DNA of 64,000 nucleotides, from positions 80,808-144,807 of the forward strand of contig NZ_CP108047.1 in NCBI RefSeq assembly GCF_041435115.1, in the 5' to 3' direction. Of this stretch, positions 18,119-27,340 are shown piece by piece. This DNA is from Streptomyces sp. NBC_00289 (GTDB lineage Bacteria; Actinomycetota; Actinomycetes; Streptomycetales; Streptomycetaceae). Position 1 is the first letter of the stretch, and every line of letters starts with the position of its first letter. The notes under the pieces are model-generated. The model saw only the letters and a program-made list of their open reading frames with translations, did no database searches and was not told the DNA's origin. A program made the position numbers and the translations under genes.

Positions 18119-19054
18119 TCACGCCTTGAGCAGCTCGATCAGTCTCTTTACCTGTTCCTGTGTCAGACGGCTGCGAAGCTCCAGTGCCAAGGCCTGCAGT
18201 TCGTCGTCTGAATCGACCGTGGCCTGCGCGGACTGCTTCTCTGTCGCCTCGGCTGCCTGATTGACAGCACCGTTTGTACGGGGCGAAGCGGGTTGCTCTG
18301 CCTTCTTCGTTCGTTCGCGCTTCTTGGCGGCGCGCTGCTGCAGTGCGTGTTCGGCGGCACTGTGCTGCTGCCGTTCAGGCAGCTGTCCGACTGTGCGGGC
18401 GACGTCCAAGGGAATCGTCTTCTCGGAGACGGCCTGCTTGAGCTCCGGGGTGAGATTGAGAAGGGCAAGTCTCTGGGTGACCCATCCGCTGGACTTGCCG
18501 AGTGCTCGGGCGACCGCCCGCTGAGAGCCGTGCACTTCGACTAGGCGCTGCAGGGCTCGCGCTTCGTCGAGGGGTTCGAGGTCCTCGTGTTGTACGGCTG
18601 CGGTGAGTGCGGTCTCCAGAAGGGTGTCCGCGTCTTCGGCGAGGGAGTCGTCGACGTGGACAGGGACGTCATCGAGGCCTGCGAGCCTCGCGCCGGCGAG
18701 GCGGCGGTTGCCGTCGACGACGACGTAGTGGGCCGACGTGAGGTCTGAGGCGCGCTCGGGATGGGCTGCCAGAAAGGCATCCCGGGTGACGATGGTGAGG
18801 GGCTGAATGACGCCTTTGCCGGTGAGGCTGTCCGCCATCTCCTCTATGGCTGCGAGGGTGGCCCTTGGGTTGTAGGGGTTGGATGCCAGCTGGTCGAGGG
18901 GGACGCGGGGGGTTTCGTTGTGAGATGCGCTGTGGCTTGCGGGCGGTGCACTGGCCTGGCCGGCGAAGGCGGCGAAGCTGGCGGCGCGGCTGCTCATGGG
19001 CTGAGCTACTGCGTCGAAGGTGGCTGATCCACCGAGAGCGTCGGCTTTGCTCAT
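18119..19054 (-). CDS. parB: ParB-type partition protein
   Basis: A 311-aa centromere-binding protein. A flexible N-terminus leads into the ParB/Noc nuclease-like CTP-binding fold: VPLDQLASNPYNPRA, GVIQPLTIV and the box GNRRLAGARLAG at residues ~115-126. An HTH follows (GSQRAVARALGKSSGWVTQR, LALLNL). A charged linker and a short C-terminal helix for dimerisation end the protein. Its ATG overlaps the parA stop by four bases (ATGA), so translation is coupled. Three identical-pattern palindromes flank the operon and are its likely targets. It should segregate the replicon with ParA. Confidence 0.9.
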   Translation of the reverse strand: MSKADALGGSATFDAVAQPMSSRAASFAAFAGQASAPPASHSASHNETPRVPLDQLASNPYNPRATLAAIEEMADSLTGKGVIQPLTIVTRDAFLAAHPERASDLTSAHYVVVDGNRRLAGARLAGLDDVPVHVDDSLAEDADTLLETALTAAVQHEDLEPLDEARALQRLVEVHGSQRAVARALGKSSGWVTQRLALLNLTPELKQAVSEKTIPLDVARTVGQLPERQQHSAAEHALQQRAAKKRERTKKAEQPASPRTNGAVNQAAEATEKQSAQATVDSDDELQALALELRSRLTQEQVKRLIELLKA

Positions 19055-20250
19055 GTCAGTCTCCGGGCGATCTCGCGCATGTGGTGAGCCTGGTCAGATT
19101 CGGGGGCGTAGGCAAGGAGTCCTCGTTGGAGCCGTACGGCTTCGCGTTGCTCCTTCAGGTCGCCGATGACGGCGAGCACAGGGGGTGTGCCGAGGCTCTT
19201 CCACTTCTCCAGCGAGGACGTGGCGATGTAACCGCGGCGCGAGTCGTACTTGTTGACCACGAGCCCGAGTTGATCGACCTCGATGTCGTAGTCGCCAGCG
19301 AGGGATACGACTTGGTTGATGAGCATGCCGTAGGCCTGTGCGGAGGTGTCCTCGGCTTCGACGGGGATGACCAGTCCGGAGGAGCTGGGCTTTTCGCCTT
19401 CGCGGCGGCGGCCGTAGTAGATGGCGGCGTCCATCGCTAGTCCGAGGCTGGGCGGCGAGTCGATGACGATGGCGTCGAAGTGCTCTTCCAGTGGCGCCAA
19501 GGCTCGCTCTAGCGCGGCGTGGCGAGGCCCGCGGAACATGGTGAGGCCGGAGTCGAGCAGGAAGGCGTCGAATGCTGCGGGCAGGATGCGTAGCCGGCCG
19601 CCGAAGCGTGCTTCCTCTATGCCGACGGTGAGGTCGATCAGAGGCGTACTCGCTTGCTCCCTGTTGAGCATGTGGGTGATGAGGCTTTCCGCGCCGGCGG
19701 GAATGGCCTTGAGGCCCAGTTGGTGGGAGAGGTGGCCTTGGGGGTCGTAGTCGACCATGAGGACGCGAAGGCCGAGCCGTGCGGCGGCCTGGGCGTGTCC
19801 AGCGGCATCCTGCTGGGGGTCTTCCGCGAGCGCCTGGGCGAGGCCGGCGGTGACGGCGGTCTTCCCGACTCCGCCTTTCTGGTTGCAGACGATGATGCGG
19901 CGCGTTGGCGGGGTGTCGTCATCTGCGGGGTTCTGCTCCAGCCAGAGCGCGACGGCCTGGGCGAGGCCTTGAATGTAGGAGACGCCTCTGGTAACGCAAT
20001 CTTGCTTGAAAGCGTCGTAGAGGCCTTCCGGCAGCCAGGTTCCGAACGACTCGGCTCCTGCTGTGTCAACCGTAGGGAAAAGCTCCAGGGAAGCACGCCA
20101 TGCCTGAATGCCGTTAGTAACGGCGTCCTGGACGTCAACACTTAGCTGCGCTGCCCGGACTTTGAGGGCTTGTCGGAGGGATGCGGGCAGCTTGGACACG
20201 AGCTTCTCCCGCTCACCTCCCGATGTTGGAGATGCCATGCGCGGCAGCAT
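19051..20250 (-). CDS. parA: ParA-type partition ATPase with N-terminal DNA-binding extension
   Basis: A 399-aa ATPase. Residues ~15-55 (KLPASLRQALKVRAAQ followed by LSVDVQDAVTNGIQAW) look like a ribbon-helix-helix or similar DNA-binding module, giving an extended N-terminus of ~115 residues. The deviant Walker A is KGGVGKT at 125-131, then VDYDPQGHLS (A') and VIDSPPSLG (Walker B). The N-terminal module suggests it also represses its own operon, probably through the palindrome at 20327-20345 in its leader. The ATG at 20250 or the one at 20238 may be the start. Confidence 0.9.
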   Translation of the reverse strand: MLPRMASPTSGGEREKLVSKLPASLRQALKVRAAQLSVDVQDAVTNGIQAWRASLELFPTVDTAGAESFGTWLPEGLYDAFKQDCVTRGVSYIQGLAQAVALWLEQNPADDDTPPTRRIIVCNQKGGVGKTAVTAGLAQALAEDPQQDAAGHAQAAARLGLRVLMVDYDPQGHLSHQLGLKAIPAGAESLITHMLNREQASTPLIDLTVGIEEARFGGRLRILPAAFDAFLLDSGLTMFRGPRHAALERALAPLEEHFDAIVIDSPPSLGLAMDAAIYYGRRREGEKPSSSGLVIPVEAEDTSAQAYGMLINQVVSLAGDYDIEVDQLGLVVNKYDSRRGYIATSSLEKWKSLGTPPVLAVIGDLKEQREAVRLQRGLLAYAPESDQAHHMREIARRLT

Positions 20251-20326
20251 ACTGCCGTCTTTGATCGAATCCCGTCAGGAGGATCGCATTTTTCACCTGT
20301 CTTGGCGTTAGCTCCTACCTGTTGGG

Positions 20327-20345
20327 GTGCTTACGCCGTAAGCAC
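20327..20345. promoter_or_regulatory. parS-like palindrome, site 3, in the parA leader
   Basis: GTGCTTACGCCGTAAGCAC, same arms as the two sites downstream of parB, placed 77 bp upstream of the parA start. The position would allow both centromere and operator function. Confidence 0.7.
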
Positions 20346-20436
20346 CCCCAACGCCATCGCAGGCTGGGGACCGTTCTAGGGATACGGACGCAGAACGAGG
20401 CCGGCAGGCCTCGCCAACTGCCGCACCCCCGAACGC

Positions 20437-20482
20437 AAAAAAGGCCCCCGTGGTATCCGCTTCGGGCGGATACCACGGGGCC
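20437..20482 (-). terminator. Rho-independent terminator for the PycTM/RRQRL operon
   Basis: On the minus strand a long GC-rich stem (20443-20482, loop CGAA) is followed directly by TTTTTT (20442-20437). The stem contains GTGGTATCCGC paired with GCGGATACCAC. It lies just after the stop side of the gene at 20487. Confidence 0.85.
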
Positions 20483-20486
20483 AGTC

Positions 20487-21011
20487 TCAGAGGGCGAGGG
20501 CGGCGGCCAGGCCGAGCAGGGGGAGAGCAGCGAGGGTCAGGTTGACCGCTGGTTGACCGCGCGTCGTAGCTGCGTGAACTTGGCGACGGCGATCGTGGAC
20601 AGGACTCGGATGCGGGCGGCTCGGGTGTCGCCGTCCATGCTCGCCAGGATCTCGGCATCGTCCAGTCGTGCCCAGTAGGGGAAGCTGGCGCGGTCGTCGC
20701 CGCCGAGGCGGGGCCGAGCGACTAGGAGCAGCAGGACCGCAGCCACGCCCAAGGTGAGGACTGCGAGCGCGCCGACAGCCTTGACTGCGGTGGGTAAGGA
20801 GTTGTCGGCGACGGAGGTGAGACCGGCGAGGACTGCGCCGTTGAAGGCGAGCAGGAGGGACGCCTTCCCGTCCGTGCGCGTACTCCAATAATCTCGCCGG
20901 CCAGCTGGTGCAGGCGTTGTCCAGGTTTCGGTCCGCGTCGACGGTGGCGGTGTCGGGGCCCGCCGTTGCGGTGGGTACGGGATGGGTGCGGGAGGACCAG
21001 GCAAGGGCCAT
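20487..21011 (-). pseudogene. PycTM-type (Pycsar effector family) membrane protein, disrupted
   Basis: The core RTDGKASLLLAFNGAVLAGL, GALAVLTLGVAAVLLLLVAR and FPYWARLDDAEILASMDGDT fits PycTM/DUF5706-type membrane proteins, also annotated in Streptomyces as integral membrane plasmid transfer proteins. Near the C-terminus an 11-base tandem duplication (20540-20561) shifts the frame; without it the frame runs on into the second membrane helix LTLAALPLLGLAAALAL. Two further one-base frame changes lie at about 20870-20910, between VDADRNLDNACT and RTDGK. No cyclase partner gene is nearby. It is 27 bases downstream of the RRQRL-type gene. Confidence 0.6.
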
Positions 21012-21038
21012 GGGTGAGTGCTCCTTCGGCCAGCTTGT

Positions 21039-21497
21039 TCAGGCGGCAAGGTGATGGGTGGTGGTGGCGGCGGGCAGGGTGTAGGTGCCGGGTGCGGCGG
21101 GGGTCCCGTCGAAACACTCCAGGCAGGACCCCAAGGTCTTCAGCGGGAGGCAGTGGAGGTACCGCCGGCCACAGGGGCCGGGACATGTCTGGCGCTTGGC
21201 CATCGCCTTGTCGAGCGCGGCTTCCTTCGCGAGCGTCATCGCGAACTTCGGCTGCGCCAGGTCGATCCGGTACAGCCACGCGAAGCGCTTGCCGCCGCGG
21301 CACTCGATCCGTGCGACGAGCTCCTGGCCGCCGGGGCGCAGTCCCATCTCCCGCAGCTGGCGGCGGGTCGCGAGGGTGGCGCGCCCGGCCTGCTTCCACC
21401 GGAAGACCGGTAAGGAGCCGTCGCCGGGGCCGTGCGGGTCGACGTCGACCGCCACGGCCGGACACGTCCCGAACCGGATCACATCCCCAAGACTCAC
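21039..21497 (-). CDS. RRQRL-motif-type zinc-binding protein
   Basis: A 152-aa protein with LATRRQLREMGLRPGGQELV, a basic RGGKRFAWLYRIDLAQPK block and Cys motifs TCPGPCGRRYLHC and LGSCLECF. This matches the layout of the RRQRL zinc-binding proteins common in Streptomyces plasmid and integrative-element transfer regions. It is the first gene of a two-gene operon with the broken membrane gene and has its own promoter region up to the divergent gene at 21642. Confidence 0.6.
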   Translation of the reverse strand: MSLGDVIRFGTCPAVAVDVDPHGPGDGSLPVFRWKQAGRATLATRRQLREMGLRPGGQELVARIECRGGKRFAWLYRIDLAQPKFAMTLAKEAALDKAMAKRQTCPGPCGRRYLHCLPLKTLGSCLECFDGTPAAPGTYTLPAATTTHHLAA

Positions 21498-21641
21498 TCA
21501 ACCTAACGCCCGTCAAAGATCAGTCCCTCCCCTCCGCAAATGAATCAAAGGGTCGAATTAAGTACTGATCACTCCACTCGTGCTTGCCAGGCGGACGTAT
21601 ACCCTTGAGGTCTTACTCTCTTCAGAAGGGGAATTATCTCA

Positions 21642-22877
21642 ATGCGTGGGTTTATCTCGAAGGTGGCGCAGACAGCGCTGTCGGTGGTGGTGTTGGGAGG
21701 TACGGCCTTTTCTCTCGGCGGGCCCGCTCAAGCGGCTGACGTACTGGAGCAGATTCAGCAGGTCGCTGGTGGATCGGCGTGGGGTTATGTCAGTACCTCC
21801 GACATGTTTCACATCGATAGCGGATCGGGGTACGTCGCAGCGCCCAGCACTCAGGCGGGGAGCAGCAACTACGGCTCCGTTGATGTCCGTCGGCAAGCGG
21901 GATCAGCCCACAAGTACACTGTTCGTTTCGCTGGACTAGGCGCACAGCAGGACCAGGTCATGCCTGGGGTGGTGCATGTCACCAAGAGTTTGTATCAGGT
22001 CCCTTCGCCCGGGACCTCGCTGAATAGCAACGGGGACTGCATTCCCTCTTCGCCCTACTCATCCGACGGTGACCTTTTGGTCGATGTCCGGTGCTATGAC
22101 CGCGACAATCGTCCCGATATGAACGCCAACTTCGCCCTCACCTATGCGCAAGGAGCTGGCATAGAAGGGGCGGGGGACAGAACGATAGTGCGGGTCGACA
22201 ATCCCCCTGCACCCCTCGAGACTGCACCTGTACAGCCGCCCGTGCAGGCGAGCACAACGGGCCAGCCGGCGAAGGTCCTCACCGCAGGAGAGTGGGGCAG
22301 CTATATCGTCAAACTGCCTGTCCTCGCGGGGCCTTCGTCCTTCACCGTGACGGCCATTGGCGATTCTGGATCCGATAAGTCGTGCAACCTCGGCAGTACC
22401 GCTGTGGTGTTCGGTTCGCCTGCCGTGCAAGAGGTGCGGATCAAGTGCTTTAACCCCCGGACGGGGGCACCGGTGACGTCAGGGTTTTCTCTGACGCATG
22501 TAGCGCAGACGAACCTCGTGGGTGCCCGCAGCCGTCTCTCCGCTGCCCATGTGTGGGTGCCGCTGGTCCCTGTGAGTGACGACGTGACTTCGCCGTCGAT
22601 CCGCTACAACCGAATTTACGGGGCGGAATCCGGGCAGGTCTTGGTGCTGCATGCAGCAAAGGGTAAGTACAGTGTTTTGCTCGGCAACCAGCAGTGGAGC
22701 ATCTCTCATAGTCCGATCGTTATGGTGACCGCGCAGCAGAGCACGGCGTCTTGCCTAGTAGAACCTACCAACCACATTCAGAACGGCCCCTTCCAGACCG
22801 CATTCATCGTCTGCCGGGACGGCCAAAGGAATTATGTGGACACTGGCTTCCACCTTGCTTTCATGGCTACGCAATAG
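21642..22877 (+). CDS. Secreted protein with three similar extracellular domains
   Basis: A 411-aa protein with a Sec signal peptide (basic start, hydrophobic core TALSVVVLGGTAFSLGG, cleavage near AQA|AD). After it come three related ~110-residue units, each ending in a Cys-strand-Cys pattern: GDCIPSS...VRCYDRD...NFALTYAQ; KSCNLGS...IKCFNPR...GFSLTHVAQ; ASCLVEP...IVCRDGQ...GFHLAFMATQ. Each pair of Cys probably forms a disulphide. GAAGGGGA precedes the ATG. Local base composition is less GC-rich than the neighbours. Family not named; likely a surface or exported binding protein. Confidence 0.65.
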   Translation: MRGFISKVAQTALSVVVLGGTAFSLGGPAQAADVLEQIQQVAGGSAWGYVSTSDMFHIDSGSGYVAAPSTQAGSSNYGSVDVRRQAGSAHKYTVRFAGLGAQQDQVMPGVVHVTKSLYQVPSPGTSLNSNGDCIPSSPYSSDGDLLVDVRCYDRDNRPDMNANFALTYAQGAGIEGAGDRTIVRVDNPPAPLETAPVQPPVQASTTGQPAKVLTAGEWGSYIVKLPVLAGPSSFTVTAIGDSGSDKSCNLGSTAVVFGSPAVQEVRIKCFNPRTGAPVTSGFSLTHVAQTNLVGARSRLSAAHVWVPLVPVSDDVTSPSIRYNRIYGAESGQVLVLHAAKGKYSVLLGNQQWSISHSPIVMVTAQQSTASCLVEPTNHIQNGPFQTAFIVCRDGQRNYVDTGFHLAFMATQ

Positions 22878-23064
22878 CTGGTGATGCCCTGAAGGCTAGT
22901 CATAAGCCCTGTTTGGTGCGCCGCCCTTGGTCAGCAGCGACGGCCCCGCTCGATAGCCTGACGAGTTCTCACACACGACAGGCACTACTGGGCGGGGCCG
23001 GCAAGCACCGCAACACCCAGGGGCATTTCAAAGGGCGTTGTCAGACATCCCATGGCGTTGGGTG

Positions 23065-24285
23065 TCAACTCGTGGCGAGGTTGGCGTGGTGGGCCCAGGC
23101 GGTGGCCTCGTCGTAGCGGGTGCGGGTCTTGAGGCATCCGTGGAGGATGCCGACGAGGCGGTTGCCGACCTGACGCAGGGCGGGGTTGTAGTCGAGTTCG
23201 CGGGCTCGCTGCTTGTTGTAGTAGCGGCGGACTCCGGGTGAGTTCTGCAGCGCGCAGAACGCCTGGCGCTGCAGTGCGTCGGCGAGGCGGTTGTTGCGGA
23301 CGAAGCGGGCCTGGACGGTGTGGCTCCTGCCGGAAGCGTGGGTGACCGGGCTGGTGCCGGCGTAGTTCTTGCGTGCCTTCGCGGACGCGTAGCGGGCGGG
23401 GTCGTCCCCGAAACTCGGCGAGCACCCGGGCCCGGACGATCTCGCCGATGCCGGGCATCGACAGGTAGATCTCAGCGTCCGGGTGTGCCCGAAAATGTGC
23501 CTTCACTTCACCCTCCAACGTGTCTATCTGCTCGTTGAGGGCAATCAGCAGCCGGGCGTGCGCGGTCGCCGCGGCTGCGTAGGCGGCGGTCACCGGGGCC
23601 GCGACGTCGAGCTGGGGCTCGCGCAGCGCGGCCGTGATCGCCGCGGCCCTCTGGTCGCGGTTGCGGCGGCGGTGCCGGGCCAGCACCGCGGTGATCTGCT
23701 GTTTCGTCAGCTTCGACGCCCGCTCGGGTGGGGGGGGGCCTTGACCAGCAGTTCCAGGGCGTTGGTGCTGGTCAGCTCCAAGCTGGCGTAGGCAGTGAGC
23801 GCGCCGGGGAAGTACTCGCGCAGCGTGTTCCGCAGGCGCTGGAAGGTGCGGGTGCGTTCCCAGATCAGGGTGTGATGGGCGCGGGCGACGACCTTGACGG
23901 CCTGGGCCTGCTCGCTGTCCCGGCGATCGGCCGTAACTGATCGCGGTCGATGCGGACCATGTCCGCGAGCGCGTGCGCGTCGCCCTTGTCGCTCTTCGCG
24001 CCGGAGGTGCCGTAGCGTTCCTTGAACCGGGCCGCCTGCCGTGGGTTGACCGCATAGACCTGGTAGCCAACCGCGAGCAGGGCCTGCACCCACGGCCCGT
24101 GGTCGGTCTCGATCCCGACCACTACCTGCCCCGGCTCCAGGTCCTGGCCACCGTACCGGGCGACCAGGGCGTGCAGCTTGGCGATCCCTTCGACACCCTC
24201 CATCAGCCGGGCGGTCCCGAGCCTGCGGCTCGAACCGTCCTGGACCTCGACATCATGGTGGTCTACACGTATGTCACGTGTTCCT
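23065..24285 (-). pseudogene. IS110-family transposase, several frameshifts
   Basis: The DEDD transposase can be followed in pieces: VDHHDVEVQDGSSRRLG, GIETDHGPWVQALLAVGYQV, YGTSGAKSDKGDAHALADMV, HTLIWERTRTFQRLRNTLR, ERASKLTKQQITAVLARH, PGIGEIVRARVLAEF and a C-terminus ending ANLATS. Frame changes fall at about 23945, at the long G run near 23732, and near 23420. It has no credible start. All the family blocks are present in order, so either decay is recent or the read contains errors. Confidence 0.75.
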
Positions 24286-24598
24286 CTCGCCTGCTGGAAT
24301 AACAGCTGAGCGCCGTCGCCGCGGACCGGCTCGACGAGAGTCCGCTACACGAGGACTCCTCGGTCTGGCCGTCGCGGTGCGCGCTGACCTCGCAGACAGA
24401 GGATCCTGTCGGCTGGTCTGTTGAACTGCTCAGCCGTACGCCACGTACCAGTCGCTGTGGGTGGCAGTCTGCCGCCCGGCGTAATACCAGGGAACGGGTC
24501 GGCGGGCATACGCCTGTCGCAGGTACATCGCGCAACGACCGCAAGGCGTCGACGGCGGGCGTCAAACCGGTGCCCAAAGGAAGGGTTGAACGATTCCA
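24286..24598. other. No gene recognised; upstream of acyltransferase
   Basis: Contains no supported gene. GGAAGGG at about 24580 precedes the acyltransferase start. Confidence 0.3.
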
Positions 24599-25834
24599 GT
24601 GAATTCGAGCCGTTCGGTCAGCGACTCTCTCGACTTAGCCGCCCCAGCGGACCAGGAGGAGATGGCGAGCGGAGCACAAGTCCGTCGGCAAGTGCTGGGT
24701 CTGGATGGTCTGCGCGGCCTGGCGGCACTCTATGTGGTCCTGTTCCACTGCTGGTTGTACACCTTCCCGGGCTATCCAGACAGTTCAGCGCCTCCGTGGC
24801 TGGACATGCTGATGTTCGGGCGCCTCGCTGTCGTCTTCTTTCTGGTGCTGTCTGGATTCTCCCTGGCAATCTCCCCGGCGCGTCACGGGTGGCGGTCGGA
24901 CGGCGTCGCCCAGTTCCTGCGCCGACGCGCTTGGCGCATTCTGCCTCCGTATTGGGCAGCGCTGGCCATGAGCCTGATCATTTCCTGGTTCGTGGTGCCA
25001 GCTTCACACTTCGGAGAACCCACCGGCGCGTCAATTGCGGTGTACGGCCTCGTTGCTCAGGACATGTTCGCCGCCCCGACACCGAACGGCGCATTCTGGT
25101 CGATCGGGGTGGAGGCCGAACTCTATCTCCTTTTCCCTCTCCTCCTTTTTGTTCGGCGACGGTGGAACGCTACTATTTTGGCCGCATGCGTGACACTTCC
25201 GGTGATCGCCGGTGTCCTGATGGCGGCTGACGCGTCCCCTGTGGAGGGCGACAACTGGCTCGCTCCCCATCTCGCTCCCGTGTTCGTTGCAGGCATGGTA
25301 GGAGCAGGAGTCGTCGTTGCGTCGGACAGAGTCCAACGCCTGCCCTGGGGATGGTTCGCCGTCCTGGCCGCCATCCCTGTCCTGGTTCTCGGTGTCGTCC
25401 AGGGGTCTGTGTGGACGGTGGACCACTATTTCGGGATAGATCTCGCCATCGCTCCCGCCATGACGATGCTGCTTGCCGCGGTTGCCACCGGCAGACCCGC
25501 CATCCTCGTACGGTTCCTGACGGCGCGACCCATTCACAGCCTCGGTAGCTTTTCCTACAGCCTCTACTTGATCCATCTGCCGCTCGTCATGGCGGTGATT
25601 CGCCGAGTCGCCCCGCATTTTGTGTCGTCCGGCCTGCCCACCTTCTGGTTCACGCTTACGCTGGCCCTCCCGGTTTCGGTGCTTGCGGCATGGCTGTTCT
25701 CTCAAATCTTCGAAATGCCCTTCAAGCGAAACAGATCTTGGAAATCCATGATCGCGACGAGCCGTTCCCAATGGTCCGGCAGGAGCGCGACAGACCTCCG
25801 ACGGCCTTATGAAGGAAATTCTGGCCAGAACTGA
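24599..25834 (+). CDS. Acyltransferase 3 family membrane protein (OafA/YrhL type)
   Basis: A 411-aa multi-pass protein that should transfer an acyl group to a sugar or lipid at the cytoplasmic membrane. The family start LDGLRGLAALYVVLFHCW carries the catalytic-type Arg/His, then AVVFFLVLSGFSLAIS, the RRAWRILPPYWAAL block, and GAFWSIGVEAELYLLFPLLL; LGSFSYSLYLIHLPL ends the family core. About ten hydrophobic segments are visible. The GTG at 24599 is used; an ATG at 24662 sits too close to its AGGAGG. No sugar-biosynthesis neighbours remain, so the acceptor is unknown. Confidence 0.85.
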   Translation: MNSSRSVSDSLDLAAPADQEEMASGAQVRRQVLGLDGLRGLAALYVVLFHCWLYTFPGYPDSSAPPWLDMLMFGRLAVVFFLVLSGFSLAISPARHGWRSDGVAQFLRRRAWRILPPYWAALAMSLIISWFVVPASHFGEPTGASIAVYGLVAQDMFAAPTPNGAFWSIGVEAELYLLFPLLLFVRRRWNATILAACVTLPVIAGVLMAADASPVEGDNWLAPHLAPVFVAGMVGAGVVVASDRVQRLPWGWFAVLAAIPVLVLGVVQGSVWTVDHYFGIDLAIAPAMTMLLAAVATGRPAILVRFLTARPIHSLGSFSYSLYLIHLPLVMAVIRRVAPHFVSSGLPTFWFTLTLALPVSVLAAWLFSQIFEMPFKRNRSWKSMIATSRSQWSGRSATDLRRPYEGNSGQN

Positions 25835-25852
25835 CGATGTCGCAGTGCTGCT

Positions 25853-25969
25853 CTACCGCGCAACGCCGGCGCTTGCCTTTTTTAACTTACCCTCCACCTG
25901 GGCGTCGGCGGTCAGCACGGCGCCAGTGATGTCCAGCGTCTCCAGCAGGTCACGCAGGCACGGGATCTC
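25853..25969 (-). pseudogene. ISAs1-family transposase fragment
   Basis: The short piece EIPCLRDLLETLDITGAVLT followed by ADAQ is the central Asp-containing block of ISAs1-type DDE transposases. It is cut at both sides and abuts an IS66 fragment. Confidence 0.55.
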
Positions 25970-26265
25970 TCATCCGGGGTCTCGGTCTGCCGCAGCGTGG
26001 TGCCCGGCTGCCCCTTCGGACGGCCCGGGCCACGCCCGGACTTCCCGCGCAGCGACCTCGGGGCGGGCTTGGCCAGGCCGTCCGAGGACGGCGGCTTCGA
26101 GGAGTTCGAGGAGTTCTGGCCCAGCCGGGCCTCCAGATCCGCGATCCGCGCCCGCGCTGCCGCCAACTCGGCGCGTGCCGTGGTCAGCTCGCTCCGCAAC
26201 TCAACTACCAGCGCCACGACTTCCTCATAGCTGGGGAGCAGTGCGACTGAGGACATGAGACCCAA
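25970..26265 (-). pseudogene. IS66-family transposase, N-terminal fragment
   Basis: A coiled-coil start (VVALVVELRSELTTARAELA) leads into LEARLGQNSSNSSKPPSSDG and a basic SGRGPGRPKGQPG region. This is the typical N-terminus of IS66 transposases. The catalytic domain is missing. Confidence 0.75.
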
Positions 26266-26324
26266 TGATCACGAAACCGGGCGTCGAGAGCAACTCGCCT
26301 ACCAGTGACCAGCTATCCAGTCAC

Positions 26325-26575
26325 ACTTCGAAGACCCCTATATCGGCACCGACGTCCTCACCGGCCGGCGCAAGCCACCCGGCCGGGAACGACCCCAAGC
26401 CGACAAGATCCTCAACCAGTCCATCAGCACCCTGCGCGCCGCCGTCGAACCAGCGATCGCACACCTGAAGGACTGGAAGATCCTCCTCGCTACCGCGGCC
26501 CACTCGACACCCTCCCGAGCATCGTCCGCACCATCACCGCACTCGCGTCCTTCCCAAATCCTGGTGAGACTTATG
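26325..26575 (+). pseudogene. IS5-family transposase, C-terminal fragment
   Basis: DPYIGTDVLTGRRKPPGRER, TLRAAVEPAIAHLKDWKIL and RGPLDTLPSIVRTITALA form the C-terminal end of an IS5-type transposase. A frame change lies at about 26490. The N-terminal two thirds are absent. Confidence 0.65.
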
Positions 26576-26580
26576 AATAA

Positions 26581-27040
26581 CCCCCCGGATACTCAAAGAC
26601 CCCGGGACAACTCGATACTAGGTACGCGTACTCATGACTCGCCAAACCGACGGATGGACCATGCGTGCATGAGAATGAACAAGTTGCACGCCGCGACCTC
26701 CGGGGTTTTGGGCGTGGCCGGGCCGTGCCGGTTTCGGCGTGGGGACTGAGGGGGCAGCAGGACGTCCAGGGTCAGGCGCCGTCTGAACTCGACTATGCCT
26801 CCGGTCGCTGGACTCGGAAAGGACCTTGAGACCGCTCGGTGTGGCCTCAGCTGTTGGCGCTGGTCAGCGGCACCCTGCTTGCATGCCTCACGCAAAGGTT
26901 CTTCAGCGGTGTGGGGTGGCGGGTGCCGACCGCCGGGGTCATCGGCGCGAATAGGGAAATAATTAACCCGCCGAGGGTACCTCGTACAGAAGAGCCATAT
27001 CGAAATGCACTATCCTGCAACTAGTGTCACTATATTCGTT
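26581..27040. other. No gene recognised; AT-rich promoter region at its end
   Basis: No supported coding frame. The last ~80 bases are notably AT-rich for this window and probably hold the promoter of the small membrane gene at 27058. Confidence 0.35.
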
Positions 27041-27057
27041 ATTTTGGAGGCCCTAAT

Positions 27058-27273
27058 ATGACTAATATGTCCCGACGTTTGAAGGTCGGCCTAGCAATCT
27101 TTGCTGTGAGTGCAATTGGCGCAGCAGTGAACCACATTGCGTGGGGAATGCTGGGAAACCCTTTGAGCGGCCCAAATTTCGGCGGCGGAGCGCTGCAGCT
27201 GCTGTTTTACGCCTGCGCGCTGGCGGGAGTAGCCATCCTCGTGGCTGAGCTCGTTCGCCGACACAACTCCTAG
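27058..27273 (+). CDS. Small two-helix membrane protein
   Basis: A 71-aa protein with two hydrophobic segments, VGLAIFAVSAIGAAVNHIAW and LQLLFYACALAGVAILVAEL, separated by a Gly-rich loop. The ATG at 27058 follows an excellent GGAGG eight bases upstream and an AT-rich leader, which argues for a real, expressed gene. Its last bases run close to the IS5 left end. The family is unknown; an antitoxin-like, stress or membrane-associated peptide are all possible. Confidence 0.6.
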   Translation: MTNMSRRLKVGLAIFAVSAIGAAVNHIAWGMLGNPLSGPNFGGGALQLLFYACALAGVAILVAELVRRHNS

Positions 27274-27340
27274 CGGGGTCGCAAGACAACGGCCACCGCG
27301 CCGACCACCGCGAAGTCGATTTCACAGATATCGACTACAT

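Noticed and set aside
20487..21011. A complete Pycsar defence system
   Set aside because: No pyrimidine cyclase gene is adjacent and the effector-like gene carries several frame breaks.
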